The notes below the pieces were generated by a model. The model was given only the letters and a program-made list of their open reading frames with translations. It had not been told where the DNA came from and searched no databases. This document shows positions 42,007 to 49,685 of a DNA stretch of 64,000 nt, one piece after another (positions within the stretch are counted from its first letter, which is position 1; every line of letters starts with the position of its first letter). Origin of the DNA: Streptomyces eurocidicus (lineage in GTDB: Bacteria > Actinomycetota > Actinomycetes > Streptomycetales > Streptomycetaceae); assembly GCF_002891295.1 (NCBI RefSeq), contig NZ_LGUI01000002.1, positions 868,001 to 932,000 on the forward strand, written 5' to 3'. The translations under genes were made by a program, and so were the position numbers.

Positions 42007-42640
42007 CGGTGACCGGTGCTCCCAGGGCGGCGCCGAGACGTCCCAGGACGCCCTGCGGCGTACCGGTTTCGGGCAGGGTGGAGGCGCGGATACGGAGGAG
42101 GGTGGCGAGCATTTCGGCTTCTTGTTCCTGGCGGGTGGTGTAGCTGGCGCGGCCGAGGAGCCGCTGGATCAGCTGGGGGCTGAGGTCGGGCAGCAGCGCC
42201 TGCACGCCGCTGTTCTCACCGGCCGTCGTGGTGGCCGGCGCGCTCTCCTCCATCGTCCCCGTGGTGGCGGATCTGGCTCCGTCGGCGGTCGGGGCTCTCG
42301 TCGAGCCCGTACTCGTGGGCACGCCCGGCGGCGGGGTGGTGGGGCGGATCCCGTGATGGTCGAACAGCATGTGCCCGATCTCGTGGAGGATGATGTGTTC
42401 CTGGTGGATCTGGGTGGTGCGCTGCTCGTAGAAGATGTGGTCGTCCGTGGGGGTCGCCAGCCAGAGCCCGCAGATGTTGCCGCCCGCGGCCTGGTCGGGC
42501 AGGGCGTGCAGATGGAGGGGGCGGCCGCGGGTCCGGGAGAGCTCCCGGCACAGGGCGTCGATGGAGAACGGGCGCGGCAACGTCAGCTGGTCCAGCACCG
42601 CTTGGCACCGCCGGTGCAGCTGGGTGTACTTGGTAATCAT
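41996..42640 (-). CDS. ImmA/IrrE-type metallopeptidase
   Basis: A 214-residue protein with the HExxH zinc motif in IILHEIGHMLFDH near residue 82, following GLWLATPTDDHIFYEQRTTQIHQEH. This is the ImmA/IrrE (DUF955) family, which cleaves XRE-type repressors. Here the XRE gene is immediately upstream at 42818, so it is probably the substrate or partner. The C-terminus continues past the metalloprotease domain with a Thr/Pro/Ala-rich linker and a helical segment. GGGAG precedes the ATG. Confidence 0.88.
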   Translation of the reverse strand: MITKYTQLHRRCQAVLDQLTLPRPFSIDALCRELSRTRGRPLHLHALPDQAAGGNICGLWLATPTDDHIFYEQRTTQIHQEHIILHEIGHMLFDHHGIRPTTPPPGVPTSTGSTRAPTADGARSATTGTMEESAPATTTAGENSGVQALLPDLSPQLIQRLLGRASYTTRQEQEAEMLATLLRIRASTLPETGTPQGVLGRLGAALGAPVTDVR

Positions 42641-42817
42641 GTATCTCCCATAGCCTGCCGTGGAGGGAAGAAACGACCGTGCACCCCCGTACTTCGACCG
42701 TGCGGTGACCGTGGACCTCCGCGCGGTACCGGCCCCGCCCGCCCCGCGACCCCGGCGAAGCCGTGGACGCGGGCGGACGGGGCCGGTACCGGAGCCAGGA
42801 CCCCGTCCCCCGGGTGT

Positions 42818-43300
42818 TCAGTCCCCAGGGCGCGGAACGGCGTGGTCCGGGTCGTCGATGTTCGACAGGTTCTGCAGTTTGCGGGCTTCGGTGACCATGG
42901 TGAGGAGGGCGTCGAGGCTGGCGGAGGAGAGTCCTTCGGCCCGGAGGGCGAGGTTGCGGATCTTGGTGTCGCGGAGTGCGGTGGCGAGGGCGAGCTGGGT
43001 GTTGACGCGTTCGCAGACTTCGTCGCTGAGGAAGTATTCGAGTGGGACGCCGAAGAACTGGGCGAGGGTGTCGAGCTGTTCGAGTGTCACGTTGCGTTTT
43101 TTGCCGGTGGCGAGTTCCCAGAGGTAGGTGGCGGAGATGGCGCCGCCGGTGCTCTCGCGGATCTCTTTGGCCAGCCGGGCGTATCCGGGGCGGGTGCGCT
43201 CGTCGGGGTAGAGGGTCTCGATCAGCTGTCTCAGCCGCCGCTCCAGTTGCAGCAGCAGCGGCCTGTCGACCTCACCGCGTGCCGATTCGGTACTGCTCAT
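42818..43300 (-). CDS. XRE-family regulator of the ImmA/DUF6545 module
   Basis: A 160-residue regulator. Residues 35-85 form the XRE helix-turn-helix (YARLAKEIRESTGGAISATYLWELATGKKRNVTLEQLDTLAQFFGVPLEYF). The C-terminal part is helical (LALRAEGLSSASLDALLTMVTEARKLQNL). The ATG at 43300 starts just before the domain. The gene leads the XRE - ImmA - DUF6545 set, and about 180 bases separate it from the metallopeptidase gene. Confidence 0.85.
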   Translation of the reverse strand: MSSTESARGEVDRPLLLQLERRLRQLIETLYPDERTRPGYARLAKEIRESTGGAISATYLWELATGKKRNVTLEQLDTLAQFFGVPLEYFLSDEVCERVNTQLALATALRDTKIRNLALRAEGLSSASLDALLTMVTEARKLQNLSNIDDPDHAVPRPGD

Positions 43301-43566
43301 CCGTTGTCCTTCCCCACGGAGATGGAACCCACCGCGGCCGTCCGCCGGGACACCCAGAATTCTAACTCCGGCTGCCAAGCCCCATCCTCGTGAACCGGTC
43401 ACCGCGGGTCCAGGGCCGGGTCCGCCACGCCGGACAGGGCTCCGGAGGCCGGCGGCGGGCGGGTCCTGACGGGCAGTCGCCACCCGGTGAGTGATCGCTG
43501 CCCGTGGATGTGATCCCCTGTGCTCGGCTCCGCCGCCGGAGCGGAGGGTTCGGGGGAGAGGTTCCG

Positions 43567-44259
43567 TTGCGTCAGGTTCGGAGAAGGTCGTCCAGCGGTG
43601 CGTGGGCGCTCGTCGCGGTGTGTGCGCCGGCCCTGGCCGGCTGCGGAGGCGGCGCCGCGGAGCCGCACGAGAAGGCTCCTCCGGCGAGCGCGCCGCACGG
43701 GCGACAGGAGCCCGGTCCGGACCGGGCTCTCGGTGCCGAAGAGGTGCTGAAGGCGCTGCCGGAGCTACGGAGCCTGCCCGTGGGCTGGACGACGGGCATC
43801 GAGCGGCCGGCGGTCCGGGAGATACCCGAGGAGAAGTGGTGCCGGGAGGACGGCGGCCCCCGGGACTGCTACGCGTTCAGGATTTCGGGCCGGGTGCAGT
43901 ACAAGGCCCCGGGCGACTCCGGCTCCGTGTACATCTCGCTGCTCTCGTACCCCGACCGGCGGGTCGCCGCCACCGCCTTCAAGAACTGGTCCGCCGCCGG
44001 TAAGGACGACCGCGCGATGTCCATGCCGACCGTCGGCGACGAGAGCGCGACCGTCGCCCGTCCCCGCGCCCCGTACGCGACGGCCAGCACCGAGACGGCG
44101 GTACGGGTGGGCACCGTGGTCGCGCACCTGATCTATCAGGACACGGAGAAGAACGAGGACCACCCGCGCGTGCTGCTGGCGCTGGCCCGCATGCAGGCGC
44201 AGCGCCTGTCCCAGGCGGAACAGGGCCGGGTGCCGGACGCCGCCGTCACACCCGGATGA
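43567..44259 (+). CDS. Lipoprotein, distant paralogue of the one at 40077
   Basis: A 230-residue lipoprotein with lipobox ALAGCGGG. The mature part has EEKWCREDGGPRDCYAF, SVYISLLSYPDRRVAATAFKNWSA, VGDESATV, VGTVVAHLIYQD and a C-terminal helix ARMQAQRLSQAEQG. Its order matches the lipoprotein at 40077. The TTG at 43567 is preferred because GGGGGAGAGG lies 5 bases upstream; a GTG at 43504 would put 21 residues before the signal. Function unknown. Confidence 0.65.
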   Translation: MRQVRRRSSSGAWALVAVCAPALAGCGGGAAEPHEKAPPASAPHGRQEPGPDRALGAEEVLKALPELRSLPVGWTTGIERPAVREIPEEKWCREDGGPRDCYAFRISGRVQYKAPGDSGSVYISLLSYPDRRVAATAFKNWSAAGKDDRAMSMPTVGDESATVARPRAPYATASTETAVRVGTVVAHLIYQDTEKNEDHPRVLLALARMQAQRLSQAEQGRVPDAAVTPG

Positions 44260-44295
44260 GGCCGGCCCCCGCCCCGCCGGGCCGGCCGCCGCGTC

Positions 44296-45666
44296 TCAGG
44301 AGGCCGGCCGGGAACCGGACGAGGCGGCGAGCATGATCTCCCTGACCCGGTCCACGTACTTGGGCACACCCGCCGCGGCCTCCGGCGTGTCCGGCATGTT
44401 GACCACCAGATCGGCCCGGTCGGGGAACCAGTTGACCCACAGCGACACCCCCCGGGCGCTGTCGGGGCCGGTCAGCACGGTCGCGTCCGCGCGCGGGTAG
44501 TCACGGGCGCCCGGCGCGGACCGCCCGTCCAGATAGGACACCATGGGCGGGATGGACGGGACGTCGCCGCCCAGCAGTTCAACCGCCCGGTACAGCGGTA
44601 CGTCGTACCCCGCGCGGGCGCGCTGGAAGCCCTGCTGCGCGACGCCGACCGCGTCGGCCAGGGCGGCCCCGGAGGGCAGCCGGAACCGCAGCGGTACGAA
44701 GTTGACCAGCCAGCCGTGCACCGGCAGCAGCCGGGGGTGGGCCCTCGTCGACACGACGGTGAGCACCCGGTAGACGTCGTCGCCCGTGAACTCCCGTTGC
44801 GCGAGGGCCAGCGCGGCGAAGGCCCCCGCGCCGAACCCGCCGCCGTGCCGGGCGCAGTAGGCGCGGAAGGCGTGTGCTTCCGCGCCGGTGAGGACCGGGT
44901 AGTGGACCCGGGTGCCGGGCAGCAGTTCGTCGGTGTCGTTGCCCAGCCCGACGGGGAAGCCGGGGAAGCCGCCGTCCTCCGCGGCCAGGAACTCCGACCA
45001 CGCGGCGAGCTCCGGCGCGTCCGCCGTCAGCGACGCCGAGCCGGCCCGCTCGCGGAGGTTGTACTCCAGATAGCCCGGCACCGGCCCGAGCCCGGCCGGG
45101 GCGCCGCCGAGGGCCGCCCGGTACCGGGTGCGGATCTCCTCGAACAGCAGCGCCAGGGAGTGCCCGTCGGTGTAGGCGTGATCGATCGCGAAGTACACCG
45201 TGGACGCCGTGTCCCGCCGGATCACCCCGGCCAGCATCCCGAGCCGGCCCACCGCGGTCCGCTCGTCGATCCGCCGGTGCAGGTGGGCGCGCAGCTCACC
45301 CGGGTCCGTGAACTCCCCGACGCGCGACGGACGCACCGTCAGCGAATCGGGTGGCAGCCGGAAGCCGGGCAGGTCCTCGGCGTCCGGCTCGTACCAGGCG
45401 TGGAACGCCTCGTGCCGCCGCACCAGCCCCCGCCACGCGTCGGCGAGCGCGTCGAGGTCGGCCCGGCCGGGCAGGTCGAACGTCATGCCGACCCAGGGCG
45501 ACTGCCGTCGCCCGCTCGCCCGGTGGGCGGCCGCCAACCGCAGGTGGACCTGCTGGAAGTGCGACGCGGGCACGTCGTGCGGCACGGGCGCCCGGTCGGT
45601 GGTCAGCTCGAACTCGACCACTTCGCCCGGCTCGGGCCGCCAGTCGAGGATCTGGGTCATACGCAC
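44296..45666 (-). CDS. Stand-alone condensation-like acyltransferase, DHxxxDG variant
   Basis: A 456-residue protein with the fold of an NRPS condensation or PapA-type acyltransferase. The active-site loop at residues 162-168 is DHAYTDG: the second His and the DG of HHxxxDG are kept, while the first His is Asp. The tail has FVPLRFRLPSG, VSYLDGR and WFPDRADLVVNMPDTPEAA, the usual C-domain C-terminal landmarks. It has no carrier or adenylation domain, so it must act in trans, probably with the ACP at 48182. It lies after a second such protein on the same strand (30-base gap). GTG start with GGAGGAGGAG upstream. Confidence 0.82.
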   Translation of the reverse strand: MRMTQILDWRPEPGEVVEFELTTDRAPVPHDVPASHFQQVHLRLAAAHRASGRRQSPWVGMTFDLPGRADLDALADAWRGLVRRHEAFHAWYEPDAEDLPGFRLPPDSLTVRPSRVGEFTDPGELRAHLHRRIDERTAVGRLGMLAGVIRRDTASTVYFAIDHAYTDGHSLALLFEEIRTRYRAALGGAPAGLGPVPGYLEYNLRERAGSASLTADAPELAAWSEFLAAEDGGFPGFPVGLGNDTDELLPGTRVHYPVLTGAEAHAFRAYCARHGGGFGAGAFAALALAQREFTGDDVYRVLTVVSTRAHPRLLPVHGWLVNFVPLRFRLPSGAALADAVGVAQQGFQRARAGYDVPLYRAVELLGGDVPSIPPMVSYLDGRSAPGARDYPRADATVLTGPDSARGVSLWVNWFPDRADLVVNMPDTPEAAAGVPKYVDRVREIMLAASSGSRPAS

Positions 45667-45696
45667 GGTGGGGTCTCCTCCTCCATCGGTCCGCCG

Positions 45697-47100
45697 CTAG
45701 ACGGGCGTGGGTACGGCCTCGGCGCGGCGTCCGTCCGCGACGTGGGCGGCGGCCCGCGCGACGGCCGTGACGAAGCGTCCGACATTGGCGCGCGCCACGG
45801 GCGTGTCGGGGAAGCGTGCCGACAGGTGCACGCCGCGTTCACCTCGGGTCAGCCACACATACACCTCGGGCCGGGCGTGGATCCGGCTGCGCAGCATGGT
45901 GTCGTCGGGCCGCGGCGGGGTGCCCGCCACCCGGCGCGCGTCGAGATAGGACACGACGAACCGGGGGTGGAGCTCCCCGCGCAGCATCCGGTTGACGTGC
46001 GGCAGCGAACTGCCCGGCCCCGGCCCGCGGCGGCGCAGTTCGGCGGCGGCGAGGGCGACGGTGTCGGCGAAGGCCGCCCCGGGCGCCGTGGGGATCCGGA
46101 CCGGGTGCAGCCCGACGATCCAGCCCGGCACCGCCCGCCAGCGGTCGGGCCTGGCGTTGGCCAGGCTGACGACCGACAGGTGCCGCCCGCCCGCGACCTC
46201 CGCGGCGGCGAGGGCGAGACAGGCCAGCAGTCCCGCGGCGGTGGTGCCGCCGGCCGCGCTCGACGCGGCGGCGAACCTGGTGGTCGCCGGCCCGTCGAGC
46301 AGCCGGCGGTAGGCGCTGCACTGCGCGAGCGGCTCCTCGGACGTGCCGAGCGGCAGGGGGAAGGCGGGCGTCCGGCCGCGGCCGTGGCGCAGCAGGGCCC
46401 GCCAGCGCTCGGTGTGCTCGGGGCCCGGCGGCGGCCGCTCGGCGAGGCGCCGCTCCTCGGCCCCGAAGTCCAGGAAGGTCGGCCCGGTCACGGGCCCGGC
46501 GCCGCCCGCCAGGACGGTGCGGACCTGCCCCGGGATCATGGCGAGCGTGTAGGCGTCCACGACGCCGTGGTCCGCGCCCGCGAACACCGTCACGCCCGTC
46601 GCGCCCTCGACCGTCGCGAAGACCGTCTGCGGCCAGCCCAGCGGGCCGGCGCCCCGGTCGAAGAGCGCCTCGATCTGCCGCCGGACCGAGGCGCCGTCGG
46701 CGAAGACGCCGACGTCCTCCCTGCGCAGCGCGACCGCGCTCGCGGGCAGCGTGCGCCGCACACAGCCGCCGTCGACCGGCACCAGCCTGCTGCGCAGGTG
46801 TTCGTGACCGCGCAGCCAGGCCGTCAGCGCGGACCCCACCAGGTGCGGACCGACCCGGCCCACGCCGAACGACACCCCGATCCACGCCGGATCCACGTGC
46901 CGCGCTCCCCGCGCGGCCGCGGCACGTACATGGTGCTCGTGGACGAGCGCGGGCGCCCGCGGGTCGTCCGCCCAGGCCGGGACCGCGGCGGCGGGGGTCC
47001 AGAACGTCAGCCGGCCGGCGGGAACCGCACTGTCGCCCAATTCCTTGAATTCCAACGTCTCACCGATCGGGAAAAGTACGACGGCGGTCTCGGACCACAA
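45697..47100 (-). CDS. Second condensation-like acyltransferase, DHxxxDA variant
   Basis: A 467-residue relative of the previous protein. The equivalent of HHxxxDG is DHGVVDA at residues 177-183, so the catalytic His178 and Asp182 remain but the first His and final Gly are changed. VSYLDARRVAG and a C-terminal RFPDTPVARANVGRF match the same landmarks. Divergence between the two suggests different acyl donors or acceptors rather than simple duplication. The TTG start follows a stop codon and AAGGAG, so it is the only upstream option. The promoter must lie in the 218-base gap shared with the methyltransferase gene. Confidence 0.75.
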   Translation of the reverse strand: MWSETAVVLFPIGETLEFKELGDSAVPAGRLTFWTPAAAVPAWADDPRAPALVHEHHVRAAAARGARHVDPAWIGVSFGVGRVGPHLVGSALTAWLRGHEHLRSRLVPVDGGCVRRTLPASAVALRREDVGVFADGASVRRQIEALFDRGAGPLGWPQTVFATVEGATGVTVFAGADHGVVDAYTLAMIPGQVRTVLAGGAGPVTGPTFLDFGAEERRLAERPPPGPEHTERWRALLRHGRGRTPAFPLPLGTSEEPLAQCSAYRRLLDGPATTRFAAASSAAGGTTAAGLLACLALAAAEVAGGRHLSVVSLANARPDRWRAVPGWIVGLHPVRIPTAPGAAFADTVALAAAELRRRGPGPGSSLPHVNRMLRGELHPRFVVSYLDARRVAGTPPRPDDTMLRSRIHARPEVYVWLTRGERGVHLSARFPDTPVARANVGRFVTAVARAAAHVADGRRAEAVPTPV

Positions 47101-47229
47101 TCACGGGTGCTCTCCTTATGACGCCTCGGTGCGGCCGGCCGAAGCTATACGGATGCGATGAAAGAAAGATGAAGCGGATGGTGTTCGCTGGTCACACCGG
47201 CCTGCGGGCCACCCTGGGAAACACGCCTC

Positions 47230-47256
47230 TTGTTGCCCTCCCGGCACGCTGATAAC
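47230..47256 (+). promoter_or_regulatory. Possible promoter of methyltransferase-ACP-KS operon
   Basis: TTGTTG (47230-47235) and GATAAC (47251-47256), 63 bases before the methyltransferase ATG, spacer 15 bases (short). Weak, by eye. Confidence 0.25.
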
Positions 47257-47318
47257 GTCGGCCCCCGTCATTCATTCCGCACCGCGCGATTCAACGCGCG
47301 GCCGACGGGGGGCAATTC

Positions 47319-48158
47319 ATGAACACACGGGAAGAGAGCGAATCCTCCCGGGCCGTGGGCGATACCGGATCGGCCATGGACTATGCCGCGCTGCGCTGTG
47401 ACCCGGAATACGCCGAGTTGAACCGCGCCCTGCTCGGCATGGTCCCCGCCGGCTCCGCGCCCGCCGTCCTCGACCTGGGGTGCGGGGACGGGGCCGTCAG
47501 CGAGCAACTGCTGCTGCGCGACCCGTCGATGTCCCTGGTCGGCGCCGATCCCGAGCCGTCCCTGCTCGACGCGGCACGGGCCCGGCTGGGCGACCGGGCC
47601 CGCTTCGTCGAGGCCGACGCGGCCTCCGTCGCCCGGCTGTTCCCGCCGGGCTCCTTCGACACGGTCGTCCTGGCCAACTGCGTCCACCTCGTCCCGGACC
47701 TCGGCGAGGCGCTCGACGCGATCGGACAGGTGCTCGCCGCCGGCGGACGCCTGGTGTTCAACTCGGCCTTCTACTCGGGCGCGGAGACCGCCGCCGACCT
47801 GCCCTTGTACGCCGAGCTCGTCAGCACGGCCCGCGACGCCGCCCGGAAGCGCGGGCTCCCCCCGGCCCGGACGGCCGCCGGTCGGCCCCCGGGGCTGCGC
47901 AGGACCGCCGGGGACTACGAGGCCGCCCTCACCACGGCCGGTTTCACCGGCGTGGACACCGTCGAGCGGGAGTTCACCCTCGGCCCGCGCTTTCTCGCCG
48001 CACTGTGCTCCACCCCGATGTTCGCCACCGCCGCCCTGCCCGGGATCGACCGCGAGTCCGCCGCCGAACTGCTCACCGAGACGCTGGAAAAACTACACGA
48101 ACGCGCCCCGTTCACGATCGCGCGGCGCTGCGTGTATTTCTCCGCCATCCGGCCATGA
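47319..48158 (+). CDS. Class I SAM-dependent methyltransferase
   Basis: A 279-residue methyltransferase. Motif I is VLDLGCGDGAVSEQLL near residue 52; motif II is around LVGADPEPSLL; FDTVVLANCVHLVPDLGEALDAIGQVLAAGGRLVF is motif IV to VI. This is a UbiE/type-11 fold, with substrate probably a small molecule or carrier-bound acyl chain. It starts the rightward operon and is followed by the ACP gene after 23 bases. Ribosome site GGGGGGCAATTC. Confidence 0.85.
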   Translation: MNTREESESSRAVGDTGSAMDYAALRCDPEYAELNRALLGMVPAGSAPAVLDLGCGDGAVSEQLLLRDPSMSLVGADPEPSLLDAARARLGDRARFVEADAASVARLFPPGSFDTVVLANCVHLVPDLGEALDAIGQVLAAGGRLVFNSAFYSGAETAADLPLYAELVSTARDAARKRGLPPARTAAGRPPGLRRTAGDYEAALTTAGFTGVDTVEREFTLGPRFLAALCSTPMFATAALPGIDRESAAELLTETLEKLHERAPFTIARRCVYFSAIRP

Positions 48159-48181
48159 GAGCATCACGAAAGGAATTCCGC

Positions 48182-48451
48182 ATGACCGAGGCAATGAACG
48201 TGGTCACCCGGGCCATCATCGATATCCGGCCCGACCTCGGGGAATCCGGGGAGGTCATCACCCGCGACGCGGCCATATTCTACGCCGCGGACCCCGACCA
48301 GCCGGTGCTGGGACTCGACTCCATGGAGGCGCTGGAGCTGATCGCCGTGCTGGAGCGGGAATTCGGGATCCAGCTGGCGGACACCGACATCAGGATCACC
48401 GACCTCCACACGGTCGGGGACGTGGTCGACGCGATGTCGGGCACACCGTGA
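48182..48451 (+). CDS. Acyl carrier protein
   Basis: An 89-residue ACP with GLDSMEALEL, where Ser47 should carry the 4'-phosphopantetheine arm. The hydrophobic helix that follows (LIAVLEREFGIQL) and VGDVVDAM near the end are typical. It is stand-alone. The stop overlaps the start of the ketosynthase gene (GTGA), so KS and ACP are translated together. It probably serves as acyl donor or acceptor for the KS and the two condensation-like enzymes. AAAGGA precedes the ATG. Confidence 0.88.
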   Translation: MTEAMNVVTRAIIDIRPDLGESGEVITRDAAIFYAADPDQPVLGLDSMEALELIAVLEREFGIQLADTDIRITDLHTVGDVVDAMSGTP

Positions 48452-49680
48452 CGACCGGGACGGCGCGCCACCGCGTGCTGGTCACCGGCATCGGCGTCGA
48501 ATCGTGCGCGGGCGGCACCCCGGACGAGCTGTGGTCGGCCCTGTCCGAGGGCCGGCCCGCGATCTCGGCCCTGGACCTCGAGGAACCGCTGCCGTGCCAG
48601 GTCGGCGGCGTGGTCGAGGGGTTCGACCCCCGGGAGCACATGTCCGCCCAGCAGGTCCGCCGCACCTCGCGCTTCCAGCAGCTGCTGTTCGCCGCCGCGA
48701 TGAAGGCGCGGGCGGACGCGGGGCTGCGCACGCCGCCGGGAGCGCTCTACGTCGGCACCGGCGGCGGCGGGCTCGACGAGACCGCGCAGCTCGTGACCGT
48801 ACTCCGCCGGGACGGATGGTCGCGGATGAACCGGCTCGGCCTGCTCCGCCTGCTGCCCAACCAGGCCGCCGGACTCGTCGCCCGGGAACTGGGCGTCACC
48901 GGCCCGGTGCTCACCCTCTCGACCGCCTGCGCCTCCTCGACGGACGCCATCGGGGCCGGAATGCGCGCGGTACGGGACGGCACCGCCGACGTGGTCCTCG
49001 TCGGCGGGGTGGACAGCTGGCTGGACCTGCCGTGCCTGGCGTCGTTCTGCCTGCTGGACGCCCTCTCCCGGCGACCCGCGGCGGAGGCGGCCGAGGCGTC
49101 CCGGCCGTTCGACCGCGACCGCGACGGCATGGTGCCGGCCGAAGGCGCCGCCGTGCTCGTGCTGGAATCCGAGCGGTCCGCGCTGCGCCGCGGCGCGACC
49201 GTGTACGGCGAGGTGCTCGGCGCCGCGTCCACCTGCGACGCCGACCACCCCCTGGCGCCCCGGGCGGACGGCCGGATCGCCGCCAGGACGATCGAACTGG
49301 CCTGCGCCGACGCCGGCCTCGGCACCGACGCCGTGGACCTGGTCAGCGCCCACGGGACGTCGACATCGCTCAACGACCTGGCCGAGACCGCCGCCATGAA
49401 GCTCGCCTTCGGCCCGCACGCCCGGAACGTGGCGATCACGGCGCCCAAGTCGGTCATCGGTCACGCCTGCGGGGCGTGCGGGGTGCTGGAGAGCGTCGGC
49501 GTGCTGCTCGCCATGCGCGACAAATACGTGCCCCCCACCGCGAACCTGGCGAACCCCGGCCCCGGCTGCGACCTCGACTACACCCCGGTCGTCGGGCGGC
49601 CCGCCACGATCGAGGTCGCCGTCAAGCAGAACTTCGGCTTCGGCGGCCAGAACTCGGCGGTGGTGTTCGGCGCCGCCTGA
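48448..49680 (+). CDS. Beta-ketoacyl-ACP synthase (type II KS)
   Basis: A 410-residue ketosynthase with a complete Cys-His-His triad: Cys161 in STACASS, His302 in SAHGTSTSLND, and His339 in VIGHACGACG. It keeps GYDxxRPFDxxRDGMVP-like EASRPFDRDRDGMVPAEGA, and ends FGFGGQNSAVVF. It resembles FabF or the KS-alpha of small type II systems, but there is no CLF or KR gene. It condenses acyl units on ACP, here possibly once. Convergent with the NACHT gene 5 bases away. Confidence 0.9.
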   Translation: MTTGTARHRVLVTGIGVESCAGGTPDELWSALSEGRPAISALDLEEPLPCQVGGVVEGFDPREHMSAQQVRRTSRFQQLLFAAAMKARADAGLRTPPGALYVGTGGGGLDETAQLVTVLRRDGWSRMNRLGLLRLLPNQAAGLVARELGVTGPVLTLSTACASSTDAIGAGMRAVRDGTADVVLVGGVDSWLDLPCLASFCLLDALSRRPAAEAAEASRPFDRDRDGMVPAEGAAVLVLESERSALRRGATVYGEVLGAASTCDADHPLAPRADGRIAARTIELACADAGLGTDAVDLVSAHGTSTSLNDLAETAAMKLAFGPHARNVAITAPKSVIGHACGACGVLESVGVLLAMRDKYVPPTANLANPGPGCDLDYTPVVGRPATIEVAVKQNFGFGGQNSAVVFGAA

Positions 49681-49685
49681 CCGCG

